A DNA stretch of 64,000 nucleotides. It comes from Caballeronia sp. TF1N1. Lineage in GTDB: Bacteria > Pseudomonadota > Gammaproteobacteria > Burkholderiales > Burkholderiaceae. Where the stretch lies: assembly GCF_022878925.1 (NCBI RefSeq), contig NZ_CP084627.1, positions 1,302,001 through 1,366,000 of the forward strand, given 5' to 3'. The position numbers and the translations under genes are program-made. Within the stretch, counting starts at the first letter, position 1, and every line of letters begins with the position of its first letter. The notes below the pieces were generated by a model. It saw only the letters and a list, made by a program, of their open reading frames with translations, searched no databases and was not told the origin of the DNA. Of the stretch, positions 16,931 to 26,038 are shown one piece after another.

Positions 16931-17623
16931 TTAGCGGCTCCCCTTGCCTGCATTGCCTGTTTTGCTTCCTGCGTCGCTTCCAGCTTCATTGCCTGCCTCA
17001 TTGCCTAACTTATTCTCTGATAAGTACCCGATGCGCGTGGAAAGACGCGTCACCATTTGCTCCAGCGTCAGGACCTCTCGGACCGCGCCGTTTTCGATAG
17101 CCGCAAGCGGCATCGCGGACGACGAAGCCGTGCGCGGGTCCTGCGCCCAACACGCGCCGCCCGCATCGCGAATCGCCAGGGCGCCGCGCGCGCCATCGTC
17201 GTTGGCGCCCGACAGCACGATGCCGAGCAGCCGCTCGCGATACGCGTGCGCCGCCGATTCGAACAACACATCCACCGATGGCCGCGAAAAGCGCACGGGC
17301 GGATCGACCGACAGTGCGATGGAAGGCGCCGCGCCATCTTCCGCCTCGACCAGCATGTGATACCCCGGCGGCGCGAAATACACCGTGCCCGGCGCGATCT
17401 CGTCCTTGTCGAACGGTTCGCGCACAGCGATTGCACAGCGTTGCGCGAACAGGTCGGGCAACAGGCTCGGCTGACCCTGCCGCACATGCACCACGACGAG
17501 AACCGACGGCGCGAACGCTTTCGGCAGCGCCGGCAACAGCAGATTCAGCGCCTCGACGCCGCCCGCCGACGCGCCGATCACGACGGCGTCGAAGACGAGC
17601 GGGCGCTGCATCTGTGTGCTCAT
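16931..17623 (-). CDS. CheB-type methylesterase domain protein (no receiver domain)
   Basis: A 230-residue protein made of only the CheB catalytic domain. It shows FDAVVIGASAGGVEAL with nucleophile Ser19, VVVHVRQGQPSLLPDLF with His46, and LSGANDDGARG with Asp142/143 as the catalytic triad. Classical CheB is about 350 residues with an N-terminal receiver that regulates it; that part is missing. The start at 17623 (MSTQMQRPLVFDAV) is two bases from the cheR-like stop; the same frame stays open to 18310 but there it only shadows the cheR-like gene. The C-terminal tail is repetitive (GNEAGNEAGSDAGSKTGNAG). Substrate methyl-ester is not known, since no receptor gene is nearby. Confidence 0.9.
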   Translation of the reverse strand: MSTQMQRPLVFDAVVIGASAGGVEALNLLLPALPKAFAPSVLVVVHVRQGQPSLLPDLFAQRCAIAVREPFDKDEIAPGTVYFAPPGYHMLVEAEDGAAPSIALSVDPPVRFSRPSVDVLFESAAHAYRERLLGIVLSGANDDGARGALAIRDAGGACWAQDPRTASSSAMPLAAIENGAVREVLTLEQMVTRLSTRIGYLSENKLGNEAGNEAGSDAGSKTGNAGKGSR

Positions 17624-17625
17624 CG

Positions 17626-18486
17626 CTATACCTTCTGATAAAGCCGCTCGCGCGGATTGAAGTCGGCGAACTGGTCCGCATGTTTCGAAAAACGCAGGCT
17701 CTCCTTGCTGCCGAGTCCGAGAAAGCCGCGCCGCACGAGCGACTCGCTGAAAAGGCCGAGCGCGCGGTCCTGCAACGCGCGGTCGAAATAGATCAGCACG
17801 TTGCGGCACGAGACCAGATGCGCTTCTAGAAACACGCTGTCCGTGGCGAGGCTGTGATCCGCGAACACCACACGCGACTTGAGCGTCTGCGAGAATTTCG
17901 CCGCGCCATAGGCCGCGTGATAGTAGTCGGAGAGCGAACGCTTGCCACCCGCCGCGAGGTAGTTCTGGCTGAACCCCGCCATGCGATCCAGCGAATAGAT
18001 GCCGTTTTCCGCTATACGCAAGGCTTCCGCGTTGATGTCGGTCGCGTAGAACACGGTGCGCTCGGCGAGCCGTTCCTCGGCGAACAGCACCGCGAGCGAC
18101 CACAGTTCCTCGCCGCTGCTGCATCCCGCGACCCATACCTTGATCGAAGGATAAGTCTGCAGAATCGGCACGATCGTCTCGCGAATCGCACGAAAATACT
18201 GCGGGTCCCGGAACATCTCGCTCACCTGCACGGTGAGGTACTGGAATAGCCTGCCGAAGAGCGACGGGTCGCGCAGAATGCGCTCCTGCAATTGCGAGAG
18301 CGTCGCGCATTCGAGATCGCGCACTGCCTGGCCGAGCCTGCGCCGCAGCGAACTCACCGAATAGTGCCGGAAGTCGTGCTGATACTTGAGGTAGATGGCC
18401 TCCAGAATCAGCTTCAGTTCGATATCGAACGTGGCTTCTTCGTCGTGCATGCTTTCGTTCATCAAGTGGGCCGTCTGATCTGACAT
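17626..18486 (-). CDS. CheR-type protein-glutamate methyltransferase
   Basis: A 286-residue SAM-dependent methyltransferase. Residues 20-85 form the CheR N-terminal helical domain (YLKYQHDFRHYSVSSLRRRLGQAV), and the catalytic domain shows the SAM motif IKVWVAGCSSGEELWSLAVL, FYATDINAEALRIAENGIYSL, and the late motif LVSCRNVLIYFDRALQDRAL. Classical role: methylates receptor glutamates using SAM. Here it lies six bases after the stop of a large hybrid kinase gene and two bases before the CheB-like gene, so the pair acts in a two-component system that is not obviously chemotaxis. Confidence 0.93.
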   Translation of the reverse strand: MSDQTAHLMNESMHDEEATFDIELKLILEAIYLKYQHDFRHYSVSSLRRRLGQAVRDLECATLSQLQERILRDPSLFGRLFQYLTVQVSEMFRDPQYFRAIRETIVPILQTYPSIKVWVAGCSSGEELWSLAVLFAEERLAERTVFYATDINAEALRIAENGIYSLDRMAGFSQNYLAAGGKRSLSDYYHAAYGAAKFSQTLKSRVVFADHSLATDSVFLEAHLVSCRNVLIYFDRALQDRALGLFSESLVRRGFLGLGSKESLRFSKHADQFADFNPRERLYQKV

Positions 18487-18492
18487 CTCACG

Positions 18493-21400
18493 TCAACGCT
18501 GCCGCAACCAGACGCGGCACAGCGATACGAGCTTATCGACATCGATGGGTTTGGATATGTAGTCGTCCGCACCCGCCTCGAGACATTTCTGGCGATCGCT
18601 CTGCATGGCCTTCGCCGTCAGCGCGATGATCGGCAGGCGCGCGTGCTCATGCTGCTTGCGAATCTCGGTCATGGCGGTGAGGCCGTCCATCTCGGGCATC
18701 ATCACGTCCATCAGAACGAGGTCGATCTCGTTGGGACGCGCGAGCGCTTCGAGTGCCTCGCGGCCGTTGCGCGCGATCTCCAGCGTGGCGCCGAGCGGCT
18801 CGATCACGCGCGACAGCGCGAAGATATTGCGCACGTCGTCTTCGGCGAGCAGGATCGTGCGGCCTTCGAACACGTCGTCGCGCTGACGCGCCGCGCGCAG
18901 CATGCGTTGCTGCTCGGGCGGCAACGCGCTTTCCACGCTATGCAAGAAGAGCGTCACTTCATCGAGCAGACGCTCCGGCGACTTCGCACCCTTGATGATG
19001 ATCGATTTCGAATAACGGCGCAGGCGCTGCTCTTCCTCTTGCGAGAGCATGCGGCCCGTATAGACAATCACTGGCGGCGAGCCGTGTCCGCTGCTCGTCG
19101 AAACGCGTTCGAGCAGTTCGTAGCCGGAACCGTCGGGCAGCGCTAGGTCCATCACGACGCAATCGAACGCGGCGCTTTTCATCTCGTCGAGTGCTTCGGC
19201 GATGGAGCCCGCTTCCACGATTCCCACGGTTTCGCTCGCGAGCAACGCATGAATGCTCTGACGTAAGGCCGGATCGTCCTCGACCACGAGCACGCGCCGC
19301 ATGCCTTGCGACGAGCGCGCTTCGAGCTTGAGGATGGCCTGCGCGAGATCGTCGCGTGCGCTCGGTTTGAGCGTGTAGCCGATTGCGCCGAGATGCAGCG
19401 CGACATCGGCGTGATCCGTCGCGGAGACGATGTGGATCGGGATATGACGCGTGAGCGGATCGTGTTTCAGCCATTCGAGCACGGTGAGGCCCGACTGGTC
19501 CGGCAAGCCGATGTCGAGCAGGATGCCGTTGGGTTGCAGCGAACGCGCCAGTTCCACGCCTTGCGTGGCGCTTGCCGCATGCACGCAATCGAAATCGAGT
19601 TCATGCGCGAGATCGTAGAGGATATGCGCGAAAGGCTGATCGTCCTCGATGACGAGAATCACGCGGCCCGGCCGCTTGCGGTCCGCGCGGTCGTCGGCGA
19701 TACCTTTTGGCTCGGGCATCGACGCCTGCGGAGGTTGCGGCGCCGGGCGTTCTTGCGGAGCCGGCGAAGGCGCGACCGGCACCAAGGCAGGATCGCGCAC
19801 GGCGGCGGGCTCGGGCTCGCGCATATGTCCGATGGTGTCGAGCTTCGCGGTGACGGTGCCTTCGCGCGTGGCGATCGGCAGCGTCACCGAGAACACGCTG
19901 CCTTTGCCGACTTCGCTCGATACACCGACCGAGCCGCCGAGCAAACGCGAGAATTCGCGCGAGATCGAAAGGCCGAGTCCGCTGCCGCCGTATCGACGGC
20001 TCGTGGTGCCGTCCGCCTGCTGGAACGCTTGAAAGATCAAGTCTTGCTTGTCGCGCGCAATGCCGATGCCCGTGTCGCGAACCTCGAACCGCAGCGCCTG
20101 TTCGTTCGCGCGTTCCACCGCGATCGTCACGCTGCCGCGCTCGGTGAACTTGAACGCGTTGGACAGCAGATTGCGCAACACCTGCAAGAGCCGCTGATTG
20201 TCGGTGACGAAATACTCCGGCACGTTCTCGCCATGCACGGTGAAGAATTCGAGCCCCTTGCTGGCCGCGACCGGCGCGAAGGATTGCTTGAGCGCTTGCA
20301 GAATCGAATCGACGGAAGCGGGCGCGAACTGCACATCCATCTGGCCCGCTTCGACTTTCGAGAGATCGAGAATGTCGTTGATGAGCGAAAGCAGATCGCT
20401 GTTCGACGAGTGGATGGTCGCCGCGTAGCGCACCTGCTCGTCGGAGAGATTGCCTTGCTTGTTGTCCTGCAGAAGCTTGGCGAGGATCAGCGAACTATTG
20501 AGCGGCGTGCGCAATTCATGCGACATGTTCGCCAGGAACTCCGACTTGTACTGGCTCGCGCGCTCCATCTGCAACGCGTTCGCGGTCAGTTCCTGCTGCG
20601 CCTGAAGCAGTTCGGCCTTCTGCCGTTCTAGGTTTTGCGAATGCTCTTCGAGCTGCACATTGGTCTGTTCGAGTTCGGCCTGCTGCTGTTCTAGCCGCGC
20701 CTGCGAATCCTGCAAGGCGCGGCCGCGTTCTTCGAGTTCTTCGTTCGAGACGCGCAGTTCTTCCTGCTGCACCTGCAATTCCTCGCTCTGGCGCTGTGTC
20801 TCTTCGAGCAGTTCGACGAGCCTCACGCGATACCGCGCCGAGCGCAACGCCATGCCCATCGCTTCCGATGCCATTTCGAGCAGCTCGCGGCTGTCGTCGA
20901 AGCGTCCTTCGTCGCCGACAAAGCCGAGCTCGACGACGCCCATCACTTCGCCATCGGCCATGACGGGCGCGACCACTACGCTCGACGCCGCAACCGTGCC
21001 CAGCGCGGAGCCGGCCTTCAGATAGTGCGCGGACGCATCGCGCATTTGCAGGATACGCTTGTCCTCGACCGCCTGACCCGCGAGCCCGACGCCGCGCGCA
21101 ATGCGGCGCGGCGCGCTGTCTTCGTCGGGAAGCGCCCAGCCGGCGACGCGCGTGAGCGTATCGGCTTCGAACGTATAAACCACGCCGACTTTTGCGTTGA
21201 CATACGGAACGAGCGAACGAAGCATGCTGACGCCGATCGAAGCCGGAGACTGTTCGCCGCGCAATTGCAGGCTCATCTGCATGATGCCCTGCTGCAGCCA
21301 CGTGGTCCGTTGTACCGCGAGCCGCGATTTGATATACAGGTGCGCCACCGCCGACACCACGAGCAACACGAAAATGCCCATCGCGCGATTGAGTTGCAGG

Positions 21401-21651
21401 ACTTCGTGGTTCGCGGTGGGTTCAGCGTTGGAGAAGACGTAGCCGCCGATCATCAGCACCGAAGACGCGCCCGCGACGATAATCGGCGCAGGCGGCTTGT
21501 CGAGCCACATGCATAGCACGACCGGCAGCACGTAAAACACCCAGATCGCGAGACGCGTGGGCGTGAGCAAGTCGATGGCGAACACGACGGCAAGCGCGAT
21601 CGCAATGGCAAGGTAAATCCACGAGGCGTGGCTTCGAGTGTCTTGGGGCAT
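18493..21651 (-). CDS. Membrane-anchored hybrid sensor histidine kinase with GAF and three receiver domains
   Basis: A 1052-residue protein. Residues 10-110 hold about four membrane helices; 130-275 a GAF domain (VNAKVGVVYTFEADTLTRVAGWALP); 275-365 a long Gln/Glu-rich coiled coil; then HisKA with His378 in NMSHELRTPLNSSL, HATPase with NLLSNAFKFTERG, DTGIGI and GGSGLGLSIS. After a Pro-rich linker come three receivers: ILVIEDDQPF with LLDIGLPDQSG, VLVVEDDPAL with VMDLALPDGSG, and ILLAEDDVRN with LMDVMMPEMDG ending ISKPIDVDKL. The second receiver ends IIIKGA, keeping a Lys. It heads the operon with the CheR-like, CheB-like and REC-kinase genes. The stimulus is unknown. Confidence 0.94.
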   Translation of the reverse strand: MPQDTRSHASWIYLAIAIALAVVFAIDLLTPTRLAIWVFYVLPVVLCMWLDKPPAPIIVAGASSVLMIGGYVFSNAEPTANHEVLQLNRAMGIFVLLVVSAVAHLYIKSRLAVQRTTWLQQGIMQMSLQLRGEQSPASIGVSMLRSLVPYVNAKVGVVYTFEADTLTRVAGWALPDEDSAPRRIARGVGLAGQAVEDKRILQMRDASAHYLKAGSALGTVAASSVVVAPVMADGEVMGVVELGFVGDEGRFDDSRELLEMASEAMGMALRSARYRVRLVELLEETQRQSEELQVQQEELRVSNEELEERGRALQDSQARLEQQQAELEQTNVQLEEHSQNLERQKAELLQAQQELTANALQMERASQYKSEFLANMSHELRTPLNSSLILAKLLQDNKQGNLSDEQVRYAATIHSSNSDLLSLINDILDLSKVEAGQMDVQFAPASVDSILQALKQSFAPVAASKGLEFFTVHGENVPEYFVTDNQRLLQVLRNLLSNAFKFTERGSVTIAVERANEQALRFEVRDTGIGIARDKQDLIFQAFQQADGTTSRRYGGSGLGLSISREFSRLLGGSVGVSSEVGKGSVFSVTLPIATREGTVTAKLDTIGHMREPEPAAVRDPALVPVAPSPAPQERPAPQPPQASMPEPKGIADDRADRKRPGRVILVIEDDQPFAHILYDLAHELDFDCVHAASATQGVELARSLQPNGILLDIGLPDQSGLTVLEWLKHDPLTRHIPIHIVSATDHADVALHLGAIGYTLKPSARDDLAQAILKLEARSSQGMRRVLVVEDDPALRQSIHALLASETVGIVEAGSIAEALDEMKSAAFDCVVMDLALPDGSGYELLERVSTSSGHGSPPVIVYTGRMLSQEEEQRLRRYSKSIIIKGAKSPERLLDEVTLFLHSVESALPPEQQRMLRAARQRDDVFEGRTILLAEDDVRNIFALSRVIEPLGATLEIARNGREALEALARPNEIDLVLMDVMMPEMDGLTAMTEIRKQHEHARLPIIALTAKAMQSDRQKCLEAGADDYISKPIDVDKLVSLCRVWLRQR

Positions 21652-21824
21652 CGTTGACCAGGATGTTCATGTTTTGCAAAAGCGCCTACAAAGCAGGCAG
21701 GTCCGGACCATAGCACGACCCGCAAGCCCTTGTCATATCTGGCTTTGCGGGTTCTTGACGCATCCATTGTCGCGCGGCACTTGTTACGAAAAAACGGCCG
21801 CGCAAATGTAAGGGCGAGGTAAGA

Positions 21825-22835
21825 ATGACTGAATTTTCCGGCTCACGCGTGCTTGTCACGGGAGCCTCCGGTTTCGTGGGTTCGGCGGTTGCGCGGCTCG
21901 CGATCGAGCGCGGTTTCAAGGTGCGCGTGCTGGTCCGCGCCACGAGTCCGCGCAAGAACGTCGAAGCGCTCGATGCCGAGATCGTCGTCGGAGACATGCG
22001 CGACGAAGCCTCGATGCGCGCCGCGATGAAGGGCGTGCGCTATCTATTCCATGTGGCCGCCGATTACCGAATCTGGGCGCCGGACCCGGGCGAAATCGAG
22101 CGCGCGAACCTGCAGGGCACCGAGGCGACCATGCGCGCGGCGCTGGCCGAAGGCGTGGAGCGCATCGTCTACACGAGCAGCGTGGCGACGCTCAAGGTCA
22201 CGAGTTCGGGCGCAATCTCGGATGAGACGAAGCCGTCGGACACGGCGAGCACCATTGGCGCGTACAAGCGCAGCAAGGTGATGGCGGAGCGCGCCGTCGA
22301 GCGCATGGTCGCGAACGACGCGTTACCGGCGGTGATCGTGAATCCTTCGACGCCCATCGGTCCGCGCGACGTGCGGCCGACGCCTACCGGGCGCATCATC
22401 GTGGAAGCGGCGACAGGGAAGATTCCCGCTTTCGTCGATACGGGCCTGAATCTCGTCCATGTCGATGATGTCGCCAACGGCCACTTTCTTGCGCTCGAAC
22501 GCGGCAAGATCGGTGAACGTTATATTTTGGGGGGCGAGAATCTGCCATTGCAGCAGATGCTCGCGGACATCGCCGGATTCGTCGGGAGGAAGCCACCGAC
22601 CATCAAGCTGCCGCGCGGGCCGCTTTATCCGCTCGCCGTGGGCGCGGAGATGTTCGCCAAGTTCAGCGGCAAGGAGCCGTTCGTGACGGTGGACGCGCTG
22701 CGCATGTCGAAGAACAAGATGTATTTCACGTCGGCAAAGGCGGAGCAGGAACTAGGCTACAGCGCGCGGCCGTATCGCGAAGGACTCAAAGACGCGCTCG
22801 ACTGGTTCCGTGCGAACGGCTATCTGGGCAGTTGA
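21825..22835 (+). CDS. hpnA: Hopanoid-associated sugar epimerase HpnA
   Basis: A 336-residue extended short-chain dehydrogenase. NAD-binding loop VTGASGFVGSAVAR at 11-24, Asp-rich VVGDMRD, catalytic YKRSK (Tyr-x3-Lys), and the family-typical RPTPTGRIIVEAATGKIPAFVDTGLNLVHVDDVANGH. HpnA is placed in processing or attachment of the sugar-derived side chain of bacteriohopanepolyols, though its exact reaction is not proven. GGGCGAGGTAAG precedes the ATG. It is the first plus-strand member of the hopanoid locus, diverges from the signalling operon and is separated from hpnB by icd and an unknown gene. Confidence 0.88.
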   Translation: MTEFSGSRVLVTGASGFVGSAVARLAIERGFKVRVLVRATSPRKNVEALDAEIVVGDMRDEASMRAAMKGVRYLFHVAADYRIWAPDPGEIERANLQGTEATMRAALAEGVERIVYTSSVATLKVTSSGAISDETKPSDTASTIGAYKRSKVMAERAVERMVANDALPAVIVNPSTPIGPRDVRPTPTGRIIVEAATGKIPAFVDTGLNLVHVDDVANGHFLALERGKIGERYILGGENLPLQQMLADIAGFVGRKPPTIKLPRGPLYPLAVGAEMFAKFSGKEPFVTVDALRMSKNKMYFTSAKAEQELGYSARPYREGLKDALDWFRANGYLGS

Positions 22836-22852
22836 CGGCGCAACGTTCCGCA

Positions 22853-22881
22853 TTGCGAGATCGGCTCAACTCTTCTATAAG
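22853..22881 (+). promoter_or_regulatory. Predicted sigma-70 promoter for icd
   Basis: TTGCGA (22853-22858) and TATAAG (22876-22881) are separated by 17 bp, matching 4 of 6 and 5 of 6 consensus bases. It is followed by AT-rich DNA. The start of transcription would be near 22888, leaving a leader of about 170 bases before icd. Confidence 0.5.
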
Positions 22882-22988
22882 ACCTAAAAATTTCCAAGTT
22901 ATTGATTTGAAATAAAAATGCTTCGATTTACGCCCGCGCGGCGACCAGCTTTCACACGCGCGCCCCTCAAAATCATGCAAAATAGCGG

Positions 22989-23027
22989 ATTCACGGCCGG
23001 AAGGGTGAATGCAGCCGGCGCTTTTTT
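22989..23027 (+). promoter_or_regulatory. Possible attenuator-like hairpins in the icd leader
   Basis: Two mutually exclusive stems can form: ATTCAC (22989-22994) with GTGAAT (23005-23010), and GCCGG (22996-23000) with CCGGC (23015-23019), the second followed by GC and six T residues (23022-23027). The latter looks like a weak terminator 30 bp before the icd ATG. No leader peptide was identified. Confidence 0.28.
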
Positions 23028-23057
23028 CCAACCTGTTCTGCGAAGTCGAGACAAGCG

Positions 23058-25310
23058 ATGAGTAATCAGCAACCCACTATCATCTACACCCTGACCGACG
23101 AAGCTCCGCTGCTCGCAACCAGCGCCTTTCTGCCGGTCGTCCGCACTTTCATCGCGCCGGCCGGCGTCAATGTCGAAACGAGCGACATCTCGGTCGCCGC
23201 GCGTATCCTCGGCGAGTTTCCCGAGTTTCTGAGCGAAGAACAGCGCGTGCCGGACAACCTCGCCGAACTCGGCAAGCTCACGCAGTTCGAAGACACCAAC
23301 ATCATCAAGCTGCCGAACATCAGCGCGTCGCTGCATCAGCTGATCAGCGCGATCAAGGAATTGCAGTCGAAGGGCTACAAACTGCCCGACTACCCCGAAG
23401 AGCCGAAGAACGACGAAGAGAAGGCCATTCGTCAGCGCTACTCCAAGTGCCTCGGCTCGGCCGTGAATCCGGTGCTGCGCGAAGGCAACTCGGACCGCCG
23501 CGCGCCGCTCGCGGTCAAGAACTTTGCGAAGAAGCATCCGCACAGCATGGGCGAATGGAGCATGGCGTCGCGTACGCACGTCGCGCACATGAAGCATGGC
23601 GACTTCTATCACGGCGAAAAGTCCATCACCAACGACCAGGCTCGTGAAGTGCGCATGGAACTCGTCACGAAGCGCGGCGAAACCATCGTGTTGAAGCCGA
23701 AGGTCAAGCTGCAGGAAGGCGAGATCGTCGACAGCATGTTCATGAGCAAGAACGCGCTCGTGGCGTTCTACGAAGACCAGATGGAAGACGCGCACAAGAC
23801 GGGCGTCATGCTTTCGCTGCACGTGAAGGCGACCATGATGAAGGTCTCGCACCCCATCGTGTTCGGTCATGCGGTCAAGGTGTTCTATAAAGACGCGTTC
23901 GCCAAGCACGCGAAGCTCTTCGAGGAACTCGGCGTCAATGTGAACAACGGCCTGGTCGATCTCTACTCGAAAATCGACACGCTGCCGGAATCGCAGCGCG
24001 ATGAAGTCATCCGCGACCTGCACGCCTGTCATGAACATCGCCCGGCGCTCGCCATGGTCGATTCCGCTAAAGGCATCTCGAACCTGCACGCACCGAACGA
24101 CGTGATCGTCGACGCGTCCATGCCCGCCATGATCCGCGCGGGCGGCAAGATGTGGGGCGCCGACGGCCGTCCGCAAGACACCAAGTGTCTGATCCCGGAA
24201 AGCACGTTCGCGCGCATCTATCAGGAAATCATCAACTTCTGCAAGACCAATGGCGCGTTCGATCCGCGCACCATGGGCACGGTGCCGAACGTCGGCCTGA
24301 TGGCGCAGAAGGCCGAAGAATACGGCTCGCACGACAAGACTTTCGAAATCAGCGAAGCCGGCACGGCGCGTATCGTCGATAACGCGACCAACGAAGTGCT
24401 CGATTCGCTCACGCAGGAAGTCGAGCAAGGCGACATCTGGCGCATGTGTCTCGTGAAAGACGCGCCCATCCGCGACTGGGTCAAGCTCGCCGTCACGCGC
24501 GTGAAGAACTCGGGCACACCGGCCGTGTTCTGGCTCGACCCGTACCGTCCGCACGAAAACGAGCTCATCAAGAAGGTCGAGACGTATCTCAAGGACCATG
24601 ACACCACGGGCCTCGACATCCAGATCATGTCGCAGGTGCGCGCCATGCGTTACACGCTCGAACGCGTGATCCGCGGCATGGACACGATCTCGGTGACGGG
24701 CAACATCCTGCGCGACTACCTGACCGACCTGTTCCCGATCATGGAACTCGGCACCAGCGCGAAGATGCTCTCCATCGTTCCGCTGATGGCGGGCGGCGGC
24801 CTGTACGAAACCGGCGCGGGCGGCTCGGCGCCGAAGCATGTCAAGCAACTGGTCGAAGAAAACCATTTGCGCTGGGATTCGCTCGGCGAGTTTCTGGCGC
24901 TGGCGGTATCGCTGGAAGAACTCGGCATCAAGAACGACAACGCGCGCGCGAAACTCGTCGCGAAGGCGCTGGATGCCGCCACCGGCAAGCTGCTCGACAA
25001 CAACAAAAGCCCGTCGCCGAAGACCGGTCAGCTGGACAATCGCGGCAGCCAGTTCTATCTGGCCATGTACTGGGCGCAGGAACTCGCGAACCAGTCGGAA
25101 GACCGCGCACTCGCCGAACTGTTCGCGCCGCTCGCGAAGCAACTGGGCGACAACGAGCAGAAGATCATCGACGAACTCAACGCCGTGCAGGGCAATGCGG
25201 CGGATATCGGCGGGTACTATCAGCCGGACCCGGCCAAGCTCGAAACGGTGATGCGTCCGAGCAAGACGCTCAACGCAGCACTGACCGAAGCACAGGCACG
25301 CGCGAAGTAA
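23058..25310 (+). CDS. icd: NADP-dependent isocitrate dehydrogenase, monomeric type
   Basis: A 750-residue protein of the monomeric IDH family, about twice the size of the dimeric enzyme. It begins [28 protein letters not shown] and contains family segments [39 protein letters not shown]-like [29 protein letters not shown], and [16 protein letters not shown]. Reaction: isocitrate + NADP to 2-oxoglutarate + CO2 + NADPH in the TCA cycle. AAGCG just before ATG is a weak site. It sits between hpnA and hpnB; the NADPH it makes could serve squalene synthesis, but the link is only positional. A strong terminator follows. Confidence 0.97.
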   Translation: MSNQQPTIIYTLTDEAPLLATSAFLPVVRTFIAPAGVNVETSDISVAARILGEFPEFLSEEQRVPDNLAELGKLTQFEDTNIIKLPNISASLHQLISAIKELQSKGYKLPDYPEEPKNDEEKAIRQRYSKCLGSAVNPVLREGNSDRRAPLAVKNFAKKHPHSMGEWSMASRTHVAHMKHGDFYHGEKSITNDQAREVRMELVTKRGETIVLKPKVKLQEGEIVDSMFMSKNALVAFYEDQMEDAHKTGVMLSLHVKATMMKVSHPIVFGHAVKVFYKDAFAKHAKLFEELGVNVNNGLVDLYSKIDTLPESQRDEVIRDLHACHEHRPALAMVDSAKGISNLHAPNDVIVDASMPAMIRAGGKMWGADGRPQDTKCLIPESTFARIYQEIINFCKTNGAFDPRTMGTVPNVGLMAQKAEEYGSHDKTFEISEAGTARIVDNATNEVLDSLTQEVEQGDIWRMCLVKDAPIRDWVKLAVTRVKNSGTPAVFWLDPYRPHENELIKKVETYLKDHDTTGLDIQIMSQVRAMRYTLERVIRGMDTISVTGNILRDYLTDLFPIMELGTSAKMLSIVPLMAGGGLYETGAGGSAPKHVKQLVEENHLRWDSLGEFLALAVSLEELGIKNDNARAKLVAKALDAATGKLLDNNKSPSPKTGQLDNRGSQFYLAMYWAQELANQSEDRALAELFAPLAKQLGDNEQKIIDELNAVQGNAADIGGYYQPDPAKLETVMRPSKTLNAALTEAQARAK

Positions 25311-25329
25311 AGTAGTCGGCGCCGTCTCG

Positions 25330-25370
25330 AAAGGCGTCTTCCGGAGCAATCCGGAAGACGCCTTTTTCTT
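25330..25370 (+). terminator. Strong intrinsic terminator of icd
   Basis: A perfect 16-bp stem (left arm 25330-25345, right arm 25350-25365) with a GCAA tetraloop runs into a T-rich tail TTTTTCTTT. It isolates icd from the following gene. Confidence 0.92.
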
Positions 25371-25506
25371 TGGGGCGGGGAGCGGCGAAGCGCTTCATCG
25401 GCAGCCGTTTCCAAGCATTTCGTTACAACGTGTGCCCGGTGGCTCCTGACGGAGAAGGTAAAATCACGGTCTCGCTGCCAGCATCGAAAGACACAGATAC
25501 CTTCGC

Positions 25507-26022
25507 ATGAATCTACATGACCAGCTCGGCGCGCTGGAGTCGAGCCTCGACACGCTCCTCCAGTCCGCTACTTCTCCAGACGACCAACCCGCTCCGCTGC
25601 CCATGCGCGTGACGAGCGCGGAGCCCGTCGCGCCCGCTGCGGAACCCGCGCCGCTCGGCGCCGAAGCCGAGCGCGAGCAAGCCGCAAGACCCGCGGAAAA
25701 GCCTACGCTGACCGTCTCGCGCCCCGACCGCGATGCAATCGAAATGACGATCGCCGGCCAATCGGTGCTGTTGAGTCCCGAAGGCGTGTCGGAGCTGATC
25801 GAGGAATTGGCGAACGTGCGTGCATCGATGACGCCGGATCAGCCTGGCGGCATCGCGCCCGGCTGGCGTTTCGTGGCAACGAAAAACCCGCTGATGGCTG
25901 TGCAGAAGCACGCAAACGGGGATCGACTGCTCATCATGCGTCACGGCGGACACGGCTGGGTGCCGTTCACGTTCTCGCCGCACGCCGTCGTCGAGATGTA
26001 TGCCCTTCTGACGAAGAAGTAA
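25507..26022 (+). CDS. Hypothetical protein, 171 aa
   Basis: No family name comes to mind. Residues 1-25 are helical (MNLHDQLGALESSLDTLLQS), 26-70 are a disordered Pro/Ala/Glu linker, and 70-171 form a compact alpha/beta domain: LTVSRPDRDAIEMTIAGQSVLLSPEGVSELIEELANVRASM, then GWRFVATKNPLMAVQKHANGDRLLIMRHGGHGWVPFTF and a C-terminal helix. There is no signal peptide or membrane segment. It is convergent with hpnB, 16 bp between stops, and separated from icd by a terminator. Confidence 0.75.
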   Translation: MNLHDQLGALESSLDTLLQSATSPDDQPAPLPMRVTSAEPVAPAAEPAPLGAEAEREQAARPAEKPTLTVSRPDRDAIEMTIAGQSVLLSPEGVSELIEELANVRASMTPDQPGGIAPGWRFVATKNPLMAVQKHANGDRLLIMRHGGHGWVPFTFSPHAVVEMYALLTKK

Positions 26023-26038
26023 CGCGCGTTCAAGTCGG

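Noticed and set aside
17624..18310. Long N-terminal extension of the CheB-like gene
   Set aside because: It reads the CheR-like gene out of frame; the CheB domain starts at 17623 directly after the cheR stop.
22899..25349. 816-codon open frame antisense to icd
   Set aside because: It is complementary to a clear icd gene, its product is Arg/Val/His-rich without a domain, and it has no start signal; GC-rich codon use keeps the opposite strand open.
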